A stretch of DNA of 64,000 nucleotides, taken from contig OZ005617.1 of assembly GCA_963930655.1 (NCBI GenBank), positions 15,900,068 to 15,964,067 of the forward strand, in the 5' to 3' direction. Position numbers and translations under genes: made by a program. The first letter of the stretch is position 1. Each line of letters begins with the position of its first letter. The stretch comes from Myrica gale (Eukaryota; Streptophyta; Magnoliopsida; Fagales; Myricaceae). The notes under the pieces were generated by a model. It was not told the origin of the DNA, did no database searches, and saw nothing but the letters and a program-made list of their open reading frames with translations. Shown piece by piece: positions 25,301 to 37,440 of the stretch.

Positions 25301-28286
25301 CAGTAGTGTAGAATTGACGTCCTTCCTTGCTTGTGGTTCTTAATCTTTATATCCCAAAAGTCCCGTTTTATAGCATAGGATTAAGGCATGCGATCCTGCT
25401 GCTTATAGTGTTAATAAGAATAAATATAACAAGTATTTGAGTTCCAAACAACTGTTTGGATCTATCATCTTATTGGTTATGAACCAGTCCTGGAATTTTG
25501 CTTTTACAAGGAGTGATTACTATCTCACTACTGCTCAGTAGGCAGTTTACGATGCTACAATTGCCCTTCAAGTTTTACAGAAGATCTGGTGGTTTTAAAC
25601 TGCTCTTTTTGGGTTGTAAAACTATAGGACAAGCTGATATTTTTCTTAATCAAGAGATGAGCAGAGTTGAATATTTGCAACAACATTAGGATATGTGACT
25701 TCGGTTGGATTGTGGAGGGGTATGTTTTGTTCCCTAAAAAAAGGTCATTGAGGTGGATATGAGATGGAAGGAGATGTTTCCTATAGAGATGTTTCCTTAT
25801 CCAGTTATGAAGATAATGGTTGCCACTGGTTCTAGTAGGCACCCAGTAGTTTTTTTATGGTTCGTAGATCCCCAATTTCCTAAAATTTGCATTGTTATCA
25901 TACTGAATCTGTGGCAGATTGAGTAAAATGAAATAGACTTACGTAGTGACAAATGTCTTGATGATATATACCATAACCATTCGTGTAAATAAAATCTGTG
26001 TATTTGTCTTCATGTTCATTATGTCTTTTTGTTCTTTCACTTATAAGTAGCCTAGTTATTTAACTTTGTTGTTGAACTTTATATCCTTTTGCGATGTAGG
26101 TGGAACAGTTACATAAAATTTTCAAACTGTGTGGTTCTCCTTCCGAGGATTATTGGAGAAAATCTAAGTTGCCTCATGCTACCATATTTAAGCCCCAGCA
26201 ACCGTATAGACGCTGTGTTGGAGAAACATTTAAGGATTTCCCTACGCCAGCATTATCATTGATGGAGACCTTACTTTCCATAGATCCTGCTGATCGTGGA
26301 TCTGCAGCCTCTGCTCTCAAAAGTGAGGTATGAAGTTTTGGATAAAAATGAATTCCTACAGATTTCCTTTATCTTTGTTTTGCTGCTGACTGTGGTTTAT
26401 TTTGATGTTTTCTAAGGCTTTACGTTGGAGTGATTGCTTTAGTGATATACAATTGATTCTTTTTTTTTTGTTCCATTAACAGTTATTTCTGGTTCATATT
26501 ACTGTCAAAATTAGTTCATTTTGGGAGTTTAACTGGTTCCCTGTTTTGCAATTGTTTTGTGGTTGTGCTTACTTTATGTTTTTTTCCTTTTCTTTTCATC
26601 TGTGCTTTACAGTTCTTTTCAACCAAACCACTTCCTTGTGATCCTGCCAGTTTGCCGAAGTATCCTCCTAGCAAAGAGTTTGATGCAAAAGTACGGGATG
26701 AGGAAGCCAGAAGGTGATCATTCTGTTTCTTTTCAAATTTTTATAGTTACGAAGCACGTAGCTTTGTGACATACGAATATCTAGCTTTAGGATTCATGGC
26801 TTTCTATTTTTGGGGTGAAATTTGAAAAGCAGGAACATGTCGAAAATGCCGGTCTATCCACAATTGATAATCACGCAGTTATATGCCATGTAACGCCTCA
26901 ACCCAAACATATATATTTAAATGACTAGATCTTCAATTATTGCAATTCCAACCTGCAAACCACAACTTAGAGCCAGAGCAACTACTATGACATTTTCTTC
27001 ACTATTCAAAATAATTTAAATACACAAATCATAAGCTCGTCTTCACAACTTTGAGGATTCTAGAACGCATTTCCTTGTACTCTTATAACCACAAATCTTT
27101 ACAATATTAATCAAATATACTTACCTCTCGCCCATGTGCAAAGCTGAATTTTTTCACCACCTTTACTGAGTCTCATAGGATCCTATTCAATAATAGAATC
27201 AACAATGAATATGTTCCTATCATATGAAAACAGTAATTTTTTACATATTTACTAAGAGGAGAAATCCATAACATGTATAACACACAAATCATCCAACAGT
27301 CAGAAGTTATCTTTTAAACCATTATACATCAACAAAGGCTCAATAAACAAGACCTAATATGTTATAAAAATGTACCCTTGAACTTCCATAAATGACAAAT
27401 CTGAACTAACAGCATCAAAGTTCCAAATTACACTCTTCAACAAAGAATACGTACGCAAAATCATTTAACTATTGTGCTGGACAACACCAAAAAAAGCATA
27501 AAAACTGAAGCTAATAGGTCCAATTTCTAGTTTGTGGTCGTGCTAACTCACGCCAACTCATATGTTTCTATTCTTTGGGAAATACCTATTCAATTCGGAG
27601 GTAATTCAAAACTTTTCCTCCCATAGGTATAGTTACAAACACTTAGACGTTGTTCGGTATATAAAAATCTTTAGTATTTTTTTAAATTCTCAAAATACAA
27701 AATATTCTACAACCAAACATCATTCTTAACATTACCCCCAAGGGTTTGGTGTGGTGGTAAGGCTTCGGCTTGGGTTCTAACATGTCCCAAGTTCGAGCCC
27801 CAACATCCCCATTATTGTCCTTGACTTACCTGCTCCCTGGGTTGTGGGGTCGGTCCAGGGGGCCGGGGTTTGTACTTCAGGGTTGGGCCAAAAGGGTCCG
27901 GCTTTGGGGAATTTCCTCGTCATCAAAAAAAAAAAAATCATTCTTAACACTACATAAAAATAACTAAAACACGTATACCAATAAAGTTAATATTACCTAA
28001 AAATTCTCAAAATACAAAAAATTCTCAAAATACACCCAAACCGAACAGCCTCTTAGAGTGCACATAAAGTTGTTAGATTGAAAGAGCAATCCAAACACCT
28101 CAACCTATGTATTCAAAATATCAAATGAAGCTCCCATGCCATTTCAATCCCACAATTTCTCTAATTGAAAAAGAAGAAGAAGCAAAATAGATGAAATTTG
28201 AATGATAATGAACCATAATTCACCTACCTTCTCGGAATGAATTGAAGACAGAACAGAGTTTTTTGAGCCTCCCCTGCTCTTTCCCT

Positions 28287-28325
<39 letters not shown>

Positions 28326-31174
28326 TCACCCCTCTTGCAAATAACTTGAATTCCCTCTCTGTTTCGGCTCTCTTCAGTAAGAAATAAGGAAGCTTTTGTT
28401 TGAAGATGAAAAACTACTAAGAAAAAGGAAAACTCACGAGTTCCTCTTCACTTTCAATTCTTTCTATTACTAAAATGCCCTAGGCTTTGTTAGACTTACA
28501 AAAATGCCATTTCATTGTTTTTCATGGGACCTTTTTTGCCAAATGTAGGATTTGATTCCCTTATAGTGGGGGGGGGGGAAAGAACTAATTCAGCAATTTT
28601 TATTTTTATTTTTTTTTGCGGGGTGGAAGATTACGGTTAGGCAAATGTATCAACTAAGATTACCGTTCTGTTTGTCTTTGTGATCTTAATATAGACCTCC
28701 TTGAGCTTGAAAATCAGGGTGATTATATTTGTTATAGTGAAAAGAGATGATTTGATGGGGAGAGAGAGCATATTTTGTAGTTATTATATAAGGCCAAAAT
28801 TTTGGCTAACAAACACCACGTCGGTTGGGTAGACTTTCAGTCTACTTCCGCTGAATGGAAAAAAGCCTTTGAGCTGCCAACCTATCTCATCTTGGGAGAT
28901 GAGTAAAGAATTCTCAAGGCTTTTTAGGCTTCAATCTAGGATTTATTATATTGAAATTAATTTCTATGCAAGCTTCAATAGCCAGTGACAGTCCTTCCAA
29001 TGCCAAAGGGATAGCTAGTACAGGTGGTGTATGTACTGATAATCCTGTTTTTATTTAAAATGGATAGACAAGGAGCAGCAGGAGGCAAAGGACAGAGACT
29101 TGACCTAGAAAGGAGAGGAACAAGAGAGTCTCGGGCCGTCCCAGCACCTGATGCCAATGCTGAATTAGTTTTGTCAATTCAGGTATCATGTTTATTTCAA
29201 TTAGTATTGGTTCTCTACACCCAATGGGGATTAGGGTTGTAATTTGTGCGTGTGATTTTACTTTGCTTACTATTACTATTTTTTGGTAGTCAAGCTTCCA
29301 CGGATTGACACGGTTAATTTCAAATTCTGAGGTGGTAGAAAGCTAACAGAGAAGATAGCTCTATTGTTCTTTATGCTTTGCCTGTATGAATAGTAAATGA
29401 ATAGCATTGTTCCGTTACTGTTAGTTTCGGGAATATACTATTCATTAGAGGTTGGAATTCGTTTTCTGTTTAGTCCGTTAAAGGGGGAAAAAATAGCAAT
29501 CTCTGTTGTTAATCCAGATTGTCCGAATATTATTATTTACTAGTGTTTCAATAGGAAGATCATTAAAGTCTAAGTTGCAGCATGGTTGTTTGTTTATCTC
29601 TGGAACCAACCATAAGTCTCCTGTTTCTCTTGATCCTCTTTGTGCAATAATTAGAAGGATTTATGTTTTATAAATCTCTGGTATTAAGCTTTCCCACCCA
29701 TTTTATGTTTGTATGCTTTAATATAGTATCTATCAAATTTTATTCCAAAGCTCAAAAACACGCAAAAGAGTTCACTATATCAAAAAGAACGTATTTCAGT
29801 TAAAGGTGATTGGATATATCCTGTTCTTATATTACATGTGCCATGTGCGTACTTCTAGATAATTCCATTAAGAGAGATCAAGTCTGAGTAATACGTTAAT
29901 GACAACTTACTGCATTCAATGTGGTTCATCCTTTTTGACCACTTACATTGATTCGTGGATGATGACATCCAAAACACCATTTGTTCATTCTCAGCCTTGT
30001 GCTTTGAACACAGCGATCTGTAACATGAGTCACTATGATAGTATTCTGAAGTTACTATGCCAATTTGACTTGTGTTGTTTGTTCCTTTATTTTTGAATCA
30101 ATAGTGGATGTATCCCATATGAATTCTGTGATTGATAATGTCTTCTGGTACAGAAAAGACAAGGTCAGATGAACTCCAAAAGCAGGAGTGAAAAGTTTAA
30201 CCCTCATCCGGAAGAAGTTGCTTCTGGCTTTCCAATTGATCCACCAAGACCATCACAAGCCGTTGAAGGAAGCATAGAACCTCAGGAACATCTTCATAAG
30301 AGAGCCTCCCATTCAGGACCACTTACACAACGGGCTGCATGGTCAAAGGCTGGCAAGAACGTGGATGCTGCTGCAAAATTACCAACTGGGGCTGACTTGT
30401 CAACAATGTCAGGTTTAGTGGAAGCAAGGAGGGTGTCTGAAGATCGCAGACAAAGGTCTGGTTCTTCACAGCTGGAAGCTGCAAAATTTATAGGCAGGTT
30501 TCCAGGATCCTTCAAGGAGGGCTCAGAATTCCTCACGCAACATGATCAAAAGCATCACAACCAGGGAATTACAGGATCTCATAAAAAAGAAGATGCAAAA
30601 ATCAGCAACAAAGATCAACTTCTTGTAAGTACTTGGACTTTTTCCCCCTTTAAATAATGATTTGCGATCTTCTTTTTACAGTTTTGTTACTTGAAATATA
30701 TATCTTCTTATTTAAAGAATTACAATGACTTTTTGTCATCAAAGTTGTGGGTATGGCTTGCCTCTTGCCAGTTTTGAACATATTAATAGCTTTTGTTGTT
30801 TACCGATACTCATCTACATGAAAAAAAAAATTGAGTGAAATTTCCATTGTCGAGAACTTTCAAGCTCAATAATTAATATTTTGCATTTTAAGCTGTGAGA
30901 GTAGTATGGTCTCTTGTTTTTGCTCTCTGAGAGCCTAATGCACGGTTCTTGTCTGTATTCTGTTCAGAGCGGTTATGGGTCTAAAGGTCACAAAATACAC
31001 TACTCTGGTCCATTGCTAGTTCCTTCAGGCAACATGGATCAGATGCTCAAGGACCATGATCGGCAAATCCAGGAGGCTGTTAGACGAGCACGCCTCGACA
31101 AGGCAAAGGTCCGAAAAGTTCAGGCTGAAGGGAATCAAATATCAACCAATTCATTATTTGTTTCCGGCCATTAA
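22392..31174 (+). CDS. CDK-like Ser/Thr protein kinase (At1g54610/IBS1 group)
   Basis: Eight exons join in frame: 22392-22793, 24421-24705, 24953-25270, 26100-26327, 26613-26713, 29068-29182, 30154-30624 and 30968-31174, all with GT-AG introns, giving 708 residues. The start MGSICCK was preferred over an in-frame upstream ATG because Gly2 and Cys5-Cys6 fit N-myristoylation and palmitoylation, as in relatives beginning MGCxxSK; membrane attachment is inferred. The kinase domain begins at about residue 130: Gly loop GQGTYSNV, Lys158 in VALKK, PESVRFMAREI where CDKs have PSTAIRE, HRDIKGSN with catalytic Asp253, DFG at about 271, then WYRPPELLLG. The C-terminal half is polar, with DLERRGTRESRAVPAPDANAE and SGPLLVPSGNMDQML. 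Members of this plant group include IBS1, implicated in stress priming. Substrates are unknown. Intron 5 (2.35 kb) contains a MITE and a SINE. Confidence 0.93.
27646..28052. mobile_element. Tourist-like MITE split by a SINE, in kinase intron 5
   Basis: The ends are GACGTTGTTCGG and the complement of GAGGCTGTTCGG, flanked by TTA on both sides (27643-27645 and 28053-28055). Without the SINE at 27736-27936 it would match the 181-bp MITE at 11869-12049 along most of its length. Confidence 0.75.
27736..27936 (+). mobile_element. tRNA-derived SINE
   Basis: RNA polymerase III promoter boxes are present: A box near GGTGTGGTGGTAAGG (about 27748) and B box GTTCGAGCCC (about 27791). An oligo-A tail ends the element at about 27925-27936. 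A 17-bp target duplication with one mismatch, ATCATTCTTAACATTAC versus ATCATTCTTAACACTAC, flanks it (27719-27735 and 27937-27953). It sits in the sense orientation in kinase intron 5. Confidence 0.85.
28289..28327. repeat. (CT)n microsatellite in kinase intron 5
   Basis: An almost pure CT repeat of about 39 bp. Confidence 0.9.
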
Positions 31175-31759
31175 ACTGGTTGATGAAAACTCCCAAATGA
31201 AGCTGACCATCGTCAACGATCACTGCACACAATTTGGCTGGTGATTTTCACGTGTGATACATGTTTCTTAATGGTGGATTTTTAATTTTTTGTATAGGTC
31301 CTAGAAAGATGGCTAGTGGCCATTTTAGCTAAGCTTATAGCTCGTTGAGAAGTTTCTCTCTTTCTCTCTGTGTCTCGCTCACTGATAGTTCATCACATAT
31401 ATTCTCTTCCACTATGCTACTGAAGTTGTTAAAAGTGAGCCATTCTTGTAGATCTTATTTGTTATCATCAGCTGTAGAGTGGAGAATTACGATTTTTCCT
31501 TTTTGATAAAAGCGTAATAGTATGTGTTAAGGTTGTGCATCCTACATAGAGGGTCAAAATGCTTTCCTCAAAAATCGTCATTGCAGTGGCTGTTATCATC
31601 CAACAAAAGAGAATTCAGCTGCACTGTGTTATTGGTTTCGTTATACTGATTTTGAAGGCAGCCCCTCCTCCTCCCGGTGGCCCATGACTGGACATAGGTC
31701 CTGCTTGCTTGCCATGGTTGCCTACGACAGCGACCGCTAATTTGTTTATTATTGCATCA
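31175..31759 (+). other. 3' untranslated region and downstream of the kinase gene
   Basis: Non-coding sequence after the stop. Its distal part (31525-31759) is present again at 33800-34672 in the partial duplicate, so the duplicated block reached past the coding end. A T-run starts at 31760, where an unrelated insertion begins. Confidence 0.5.
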
Positions 31760-33411
31760 CCTTTTTTTTTGGCACAAAATATCCTTCTGTATTGATGTCA
31801 TGTAAGCGTACAAATAATATCGAAAACAGCAGCAGAAAATTAAGTGGGGTTATCCCTACTAAATAGTCTAGGTAACCAACTAGCAAATCTATCCCATTTC
31901 CTAAAACCTCATTGTCATGTTGCTTTATCCTATGGTTGAATGCCCGCACAGCTTTCTGTAACTTGGCCTTGAGGAACTTTGTCATCGGGTGGTAATGCAT
32001 CCAGTAAAGTCACTCCCTGACGTCTGAAATTGATGCCCTTTCTATATCCCCCATTAAACATTATAAATCGCATGACTTATTGAGAAACTTCGAATTCTTT
32101 AATGGAATTGAAAGGGCTACGCAAATCAGACGAAAAACGATGTAATGGATGAAGAAAATTTAGAGAGAGAAAGTTTGTGGTCGGCGAACGACTAACTGAA
32201 ACCAAAAGAATTCGAAATGTTTTAGGGTTGAGGAAGAAGAAGATCAAAACGCACAGTTTAACTTAAACATAACAAACGGACAAAAGAGTAAATAAAAATA
32301 TAAGGTCGCCTACTGTAGCAAATGAGCTCATGGCTCCAGTGGTTAGCTTGCCGTTTTATCCCTCTGGGTACCGAGGTTCAAGTCCTCACGCTGCCATTTC
32401 TTTCTCATTTAAAATTCTATGGCGGATGGATATAAAAGTGCACCACTTGTTAAACAAAAATATTAGTAGCTTTGTAGTTTCCTCCTTGTTTACCACCAGG
32501 CCAAGGGTTCAAAGCGCAATTTTTTTTTAATTTTTATAACGGGTTATAACAGCCAATGATGCTTTTCGCAGCCTATTTTGTTGCGACGCGGCGTCATCCT
32601 ACATCATAAATCTGGAAGTATATTTTATTTTTAAAAAATATTTTTATACATTTAGTTATTTTTTAAGTTTATAAATTTATTTATGGCTGTTGCAAATTAG
32701 TTTTTATTTTTTATATGTTCCCCAATTTAAATTAATGTTATTTATTGATTTTAACATTTTATTGATTTATTAATTTTTTAGTTTTCTTTATGTGGTGAAT
32801 TTTTTTTATTCTGGCCCCAATTTGGTTTTAAATTTTTAAATTTTTCTTAATATTTGTAAGTTATCTTTTTGAATTTTTGTAACTTAATTAACTATTTTTA
32901 TTTTACTAAAATTTTTGAGAGTATTTTTTAATTTTTAAAACTTTTATAGACATTTAAACACTTTTGAAACTATGTTAATATTTTTTATTTTCTCTATTTT
33001 TTATTTATTATTTTTTGTAATAGTTTTGATAATGATTACATTTGCAAATTATTTTTAAGTTTTTATTTTTAAAATATGTTACTTTTTATCTTGTATTTTT
33101 ATTTTTAAGAATACTTTAATACGTTTGATTTTTTAATATCATTATAACTATACAATAATATTATTTAATTTAATAAAATGTAAATCATTCAAAATCTTAA
33201 TCAACCAAACAAAACCTTACAACAAAACAATATTTAAATCTTAAAATTTAAATTTTGAATTTTAAAAACGAAACAAAACCAGGACTCATTTCCAAACAAG
33301 CCCAGAGTTGTATTGGCACATTAATATTTCACATAGACTACTTTAGGACGATAACTACCTTAAGATCTGTTTAGGATTTCAAGATACCATAGGTACCGAT
33401 GGAGTAATTAA
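31760..33411. other. Repeat-derived intergenic DNA
   Basis: The T-run at 31760 begins a minus-strand segment (to about 32030) with an 83-codon frame of no known family; an oligo-A-tailed retroelement is possible. A tRNA-like stretch at 32328-32390 has an A box-like TGGCTCCAGTGGTTAGC and a B box GGTTCAAGTCC, suggesting a degenerate SINE. From 32600 to 33250 the sequence is extremely AT-rich, with nothing recognisable. Confidence 0.4.
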
Positions 33412-34672
33412 GCAAAAAAAAAATCTCTGTTGTTAATGCAGATTGTTCGAATATTATTCTTTACTAGTGCTTCAATAGGAAGATCATTAGATTCCAAGTT
33501 GTAGCATGTTTGTTTGTTTAATTATCTCTGGAACCAATCATTAGCCTCCTGTTTCTCTTGATCCTCTTTGTACAATAATTGGAAGGATTTATGATTTATA
33601 TAGCGCTGAATTCTCTTTGCTGAGAGCCTGATGCAAGATTCTTGTCTGTATTCTGTTCGAAGCGGTTATGGGTCTAAGGGTCACAAAATACACTACTCCG
33701 GTCCCTTGCTAGTTCCTTCAGGCAACATGGATCAGATGATGAAGGACCATGATCGGCAAATCCAGGAGGCTGTTATACTAGCACGCCTCGACAAGGTTGT
33801 GCGTCCTATGTAGAGGGCCAAAATGCATGTTAGAAATAAAAATTTTATACTTGATAAGTGAGACATCCAATTATGGGAACACCTAATTGGATTTGTTATG
33901 TTAACTCACTTATGTTTCAAAATCTTACATCATGACTTATTTATAAGTTCTTGTTCTCAAACACCCGCAATGTGGGACTTCAACTTTCAACACTCCTCCG
34001 CAAACTCAAGGTGGACAAACCGATAAATCTTGAGTTTGGAGTTACAAAAATAATTACAGGAAAAAAAAATAATATCAAAAATTGCCGGTACTGAGCCGGA
34101 TGGTTGCCCCGATACTGAGCCGGAAAATTTGCCGGTACTAAGCCGGATGGTCGCCGGTACTAAGCCGGATGGTCGCCGGTACTAAGCCGAAAAAGTTGCG
34201 GGTACTAAGCCGGATGGTCGCCAGGAGGTAACCGGACTAAAGCCGAAAACCTTGCTCCGATACCATGTTAGAAATAAAAATTTTATACTTGATAAGTGAG
34301 ACATCTAATTATGGGAACACTTAATTGGATTTGTTATGTTAACTCACTTATGTTTCAAAATCTTACTCACTTATATTTAAAATATTACATAAGGGATGTT
34401 ATTTATAACTCAAGAGTCTCACATGCCCACATTGCTTAAGCAACGTGGGACTACACAATTCTCAACAATGCTTTCCTCAAAAATCGTCATCGTAGGGGTT
34501 GTTATCATCCAACAAAAGAGAATTCAGCTGCACAGTGCTATTGGTTTCGCTATACTGATTTGAAGGCAGCCAGCTCCTCCCGGTGGCCCATGACTGGACA
34601 TGGGTCCTGCTTGCTTGCATGGTTGGCTATGATGGCGACCGCTAATTTGTTTGTTATTGCGTCACCTAAACA
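33412..34672 (+). pseudogene. Partial duplicate of the kinase gene's 3' end
   Basis: Compared with the parent gene, this copy keeps part of intron 6 (33422-33600, like 29495-29668) and then jumps to the end of intron 7 and the start of exon 8 (33612-33796, like 30921-31105). It then jumps again into the 3' region (33797 on, like 31527 on). It encodes GYGSKGHKIHYSGPLLVPSG but lacks the rest of the gene. The acceptor before exon 8 has changed from TTCAG to TTCGA, and exon 8 is cut after ARLDK. A TRIM splits the 3' part. It is a non-functional tandem segmental copy, not a retrocopy, because intron sequence is retained. Confidence 0.9.
33828..34467 (-). mobile_element. TRIM retrotransposon inside the duplicated kinase fragment
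   Basis: LTRs lie at 33828-33992 and 34266-34467. They share TGTTAGAAATAAAAATTTTA and GATAAGTGAGACAT, and both end in CAACA. On the minus strand the primer-binding site TGGTATCGGAGC (34254-34265) abuts one LTR and a purine tract (GCGGAGGAG) abuts the other. The 260-bp interior is non-coding, with repeats of GCCGGTACTAAGCCGGATGGTC type (34081-34250). Flanks ATGCA and ATGCT fit a 5-bp target duplication. The parent sequence at 31557 reads AAAATGCTTTCC without interruption, confirming the insertion point. Confidence 0.85.
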
Positions 34673-35660
34673 CGACCTCTTTAGCTCCATGCCTTCGATT
34701 AATGATTGTTGTTATTGTTTTTTAGGCCTTGAAATTCTGATTTTCTTGATTGTTGGTTGCCAGTCACGTACTTAATTTGCAAAAGTAGACATAGTTTGAG
34801 GTTCCATTAAATTCCTCTCCTCCATTTTTGTTTTTTAACATTTCCTCTCCTCCATTTGAATGAAGTATGTGGGTGCGCTTTTACTGTGACTGGGTCTCCC
34901 ACGCCTTCACAACTTTTTATATATTTTTGAAGCATGGGCAAATTTTTGGGATTAGGATCTCACCTCGTGTTTCTCAGAAAATTACAAAAAAAATCTTGAT
35001 CCATTGAATCCGGACAACTTTCGCACTTTGAACCGTGAATCTTGTATGGGGATGATGAAATTCCTTTTGGTTTCTTGGTTTTTCTTTTGTTCTATTGTTT
35101 TTCTGCACTGTCTTGTACATGAGTAGCAGCAAATAAAATATAACAAAGGGTACAAGGTTCGATCGTGGGCACAGAGTTATAGATTGGTGTCTTGGTTCTC
35201 GCGTACCATGCATGCGGTCTTGCGCGAGAGAGAGAGCAAAAGAGAGGGAGAAAGAGGTGAAGAATCTAATAAGGTTGCGTTTGATCCAGACTTCGTCATC
35301 GTGAACAGCTAGCTCTTGAATAGTCAGATTTGGATAGCTGTTGACTCTAGTTGCAGATCGAGGTGACGGTCCGACGGACTATAAAATATAATTTGCAGCT
35401 AGATGAAAATTCCAATCCGTCGGTTCTGCAAAAGCAAATGTATAGTCGACCACCGTATACATACAAAACCGAAAGCCTGGAGAGTGGAGAATGCTGTTAA
35501 TGTTTCTTTCTGCTCAACCTCTCCAGTGACGAAATGCATTTAATTTCTCCATGTTCAACATGCAGCTCTCTTTACCTAATTCCTCTAATTCGCCTTAGGA
35601 GTTGAGTCCATCTTGGATGGCTGCAATGCTTATGAATTTTTAGGTATTGAAAAATATAAA
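34673..35660. other. Intergenic DNA, nothing recognised
   Basis: Mixed to AT-rich sequence with a GA-rich patch at about 35225-35260. Short open frames (34560-34775 +, 34974-35213 -) show no domain. Confidence 0.4.
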
Positions 35661-36325
35661 TTAAATTTAGGGAAATTTGGTTTTTAGTCACTAGCTTTTA
35701 CTCTCTTTTTATTTTTATTCTTTAAACTTAATGAGTCAAATTTTTAGTCCTTTAATTTTCACTCCGTTTAAATTTTAATCCTTCCGTTACTCTCCGTCAC
35801 CCTAATTAACGGAATAATTTTAGACGTCAGCTTCCATCTAACACGTCACCCTTCATTTCCACGTCAACCTCTACCATGATTTCTAAAAAAAAATAGTTTG
35901 CGGCTTTGCGCGAACAGCATGACGCTCCCACCATTTTCATTGAACAACTGTGCTTCCACATCTGCTTGAACTTACCCTTTATCCCCTTCTCTCTACCTCC
36001 TCCAACTCGGAACCCATTATTTGAGCATTCCCAGACCTCTTCAGAATTTCGTATTCTTTGAGCCCCTCAAACTGAGTTCTACGAGAGAGAAATTTCCATG
36101 GGAGGAACCAGAACAACAAGAAAAGCAAGAAAAACTGAGTCCTCCGCGTGGCCTCCATCCACACCCCTCTGTTCCGTACAACACCCATGACCCACCCTTT
36201 TCTTTCTTTAACTCTCTCACTTCTATTTAAGGTTTTCTCGCACTTTCATCAGCCGAAACCCTCTCCACCGCCATCGCCACCACCAAGGCCTTGACAGGGA
36301 GCGACTGAGGGAGAAAGAATGAGAT

Positions 36326-36699
36326 ATGGCTGGTCTGAGTGTAGTTCTGGAAGCCCAAAAGGGTGGTGTTAGTAAGAAGACCCCGCAGGTTATCAACAAG
36401 ACCAACATGTTGCTCAACAAGCCCTCTCCTTCTCTGGCGCCTCCCCCTGGTGCTCCTCCCTCTAGTCGTAAACACCTCCATTCTCTTCTCCCGGGATCTA
36501 CTTTCCTTGACCAATGCTTTCTCTGCAACCAGAAATTGCTGCCTGGAAAAGACATCTACATGTACAAGTAAGCCCCAGATCTCTCTTTTTTGTTTCTTTT
36601 CTTTCTTGCTCGTTTTTTGTGTTTTAATACTTTTTTTTAATTTCAGTTTGTATCGGGAGCGGATTCCCTCCGAAGGTTACCGAAGGGAAGGTGGAGATT
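36326..36699 (+). pseudogene. Captured FLZ-type zinc-finger gene fragment
   Basis: Exon 1 (36326-36567) starts MAGLSVVLEAQKGG and runs to FLDQCFLCNQKLLPGKDIYMY, the first half of the FCS-like zinc finger (DUF581), with its CxxC pair. It ends at a donor (GTAAGC at 36568). After a short intron, an acceptor TTTCAG (36641-36646) leads to a degenerate second exon, where the expected GDxxFCSEECR block reads RERIPSEGYR. The second Cys pair is therefore lost through indels and substitutions. The exon-intron structure is preserved, so it was captured from genomic DNA. Complete FLZ proteins act as adaptors for SnRK1 signalling; this copy could not fold the zinc finger. Confidence 0.85.
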
Positions 36700-36708
36700 A
36701 AAAAAAAA

Positions 36709-36816
36709 ATCAACGGTTGATACAAGTACACATCATTTAATGAATAGAAAGGCTGAGTCACAAACTCTCTCTAATTTTTTTTCATTAAATGATGTGTACT
36801 TGTATCAACCGTTGAT
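36709..36816. repeat. Perfect 36-bp inverted repeat with a 36-nt spacer
   Basis: 36709-36744 (ATCAACGGTTGATACAAGTA...) and 36781-36816 are exact complements. The arms themselves begin with a small palindrome, ATCAACGGTTGAT. It lies inside the Pack-MULE, just after the FLZ fragment, where two captured pieces may join. Confidence 0.9.
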
Positions 36817-37333
36817 TGGAGTAAATCCGTTCCCATATGCAGAGGGGACAGGGCGTATTGTAGTGTGGAGTGCAGGTGCAGGCAGATTTTTATGGACGAG
36901 GAAGAGAGTATTCGCAAAGACAACGTTTGTTTGTTGCAATAATTTCTGGGGCGACCCTTTTGGCCTTTTTGTTCCTCCGAGCATTGCGTTTTGCTTTTGT
37001 AGTACTCCCCCGTTGTTGAAAGGACACGAGCTATTGGACGTGCGAATAGGTTCCCTTTGGACATTATTGGTTTTTATACACTCCTTTCCTATCACCATTT
37101 TCAGTGAGGCCCTTCTACTGGTTATTGCGGTTGATACGGTTTACGAACCATACACAATCTGTATGGTTTTATTCTTCTTTTTTTCATTTTTGTTTGGCTT
37201 TTATGGAAGTAATACCTGTAATCTCCGAGTTTCGGCTCCTTGGGTTCCTGAAAGTAATACCCGTAATTTCCGAGTAGATTCTGAATCTGAAGCCATCCAC
37301 AAGAGTTGTGAAAAAACTAGAGCGAGGAGATAA
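36740..37333 (+). other. Unassigned 197-codon open frame inside the Pack-MULE
   Basis: The frame is open for 594 bp and contains a hydrophobic stretch (LLVFIHSFPITIF, ALLLVIAV, MVLFFFFSFLFGF) but no domain I recognise. Its start overlaps the 36-bp inverted repeat. It may be intron or leader sequence of one of the captured genes, open by chance. Confidence 0.2.
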
Positions 37334-37440
37334 AAGTTTTGATTGGCAGAAATGTCTGGGAAATGTCTACATTTTCAAGAAATGGAGGGTTCTCTCGAAG
37401 GTAAGGGTGGCTCAGTTAGGTTACCATGAAAGAAAGGGGA

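Noticed and set aside
25498..25842. Short frames in kinase intron 3
   Set aside because: They lie between exons that join in phase and match the family; no domain.
32328..32400. Possible tRNA gene
   Set aside because: A-box and B-box words are present, but I could not fold a full cloverleaf with an acceptor stem; a degenerate SINE is more likely.
36227..36555. Long minus-strand frames of 110 and 95 codons opposite the FLZ fragment
   Set aside because: They are antisense shadows of the FLZ exon and the CT-rich leader; no domain.
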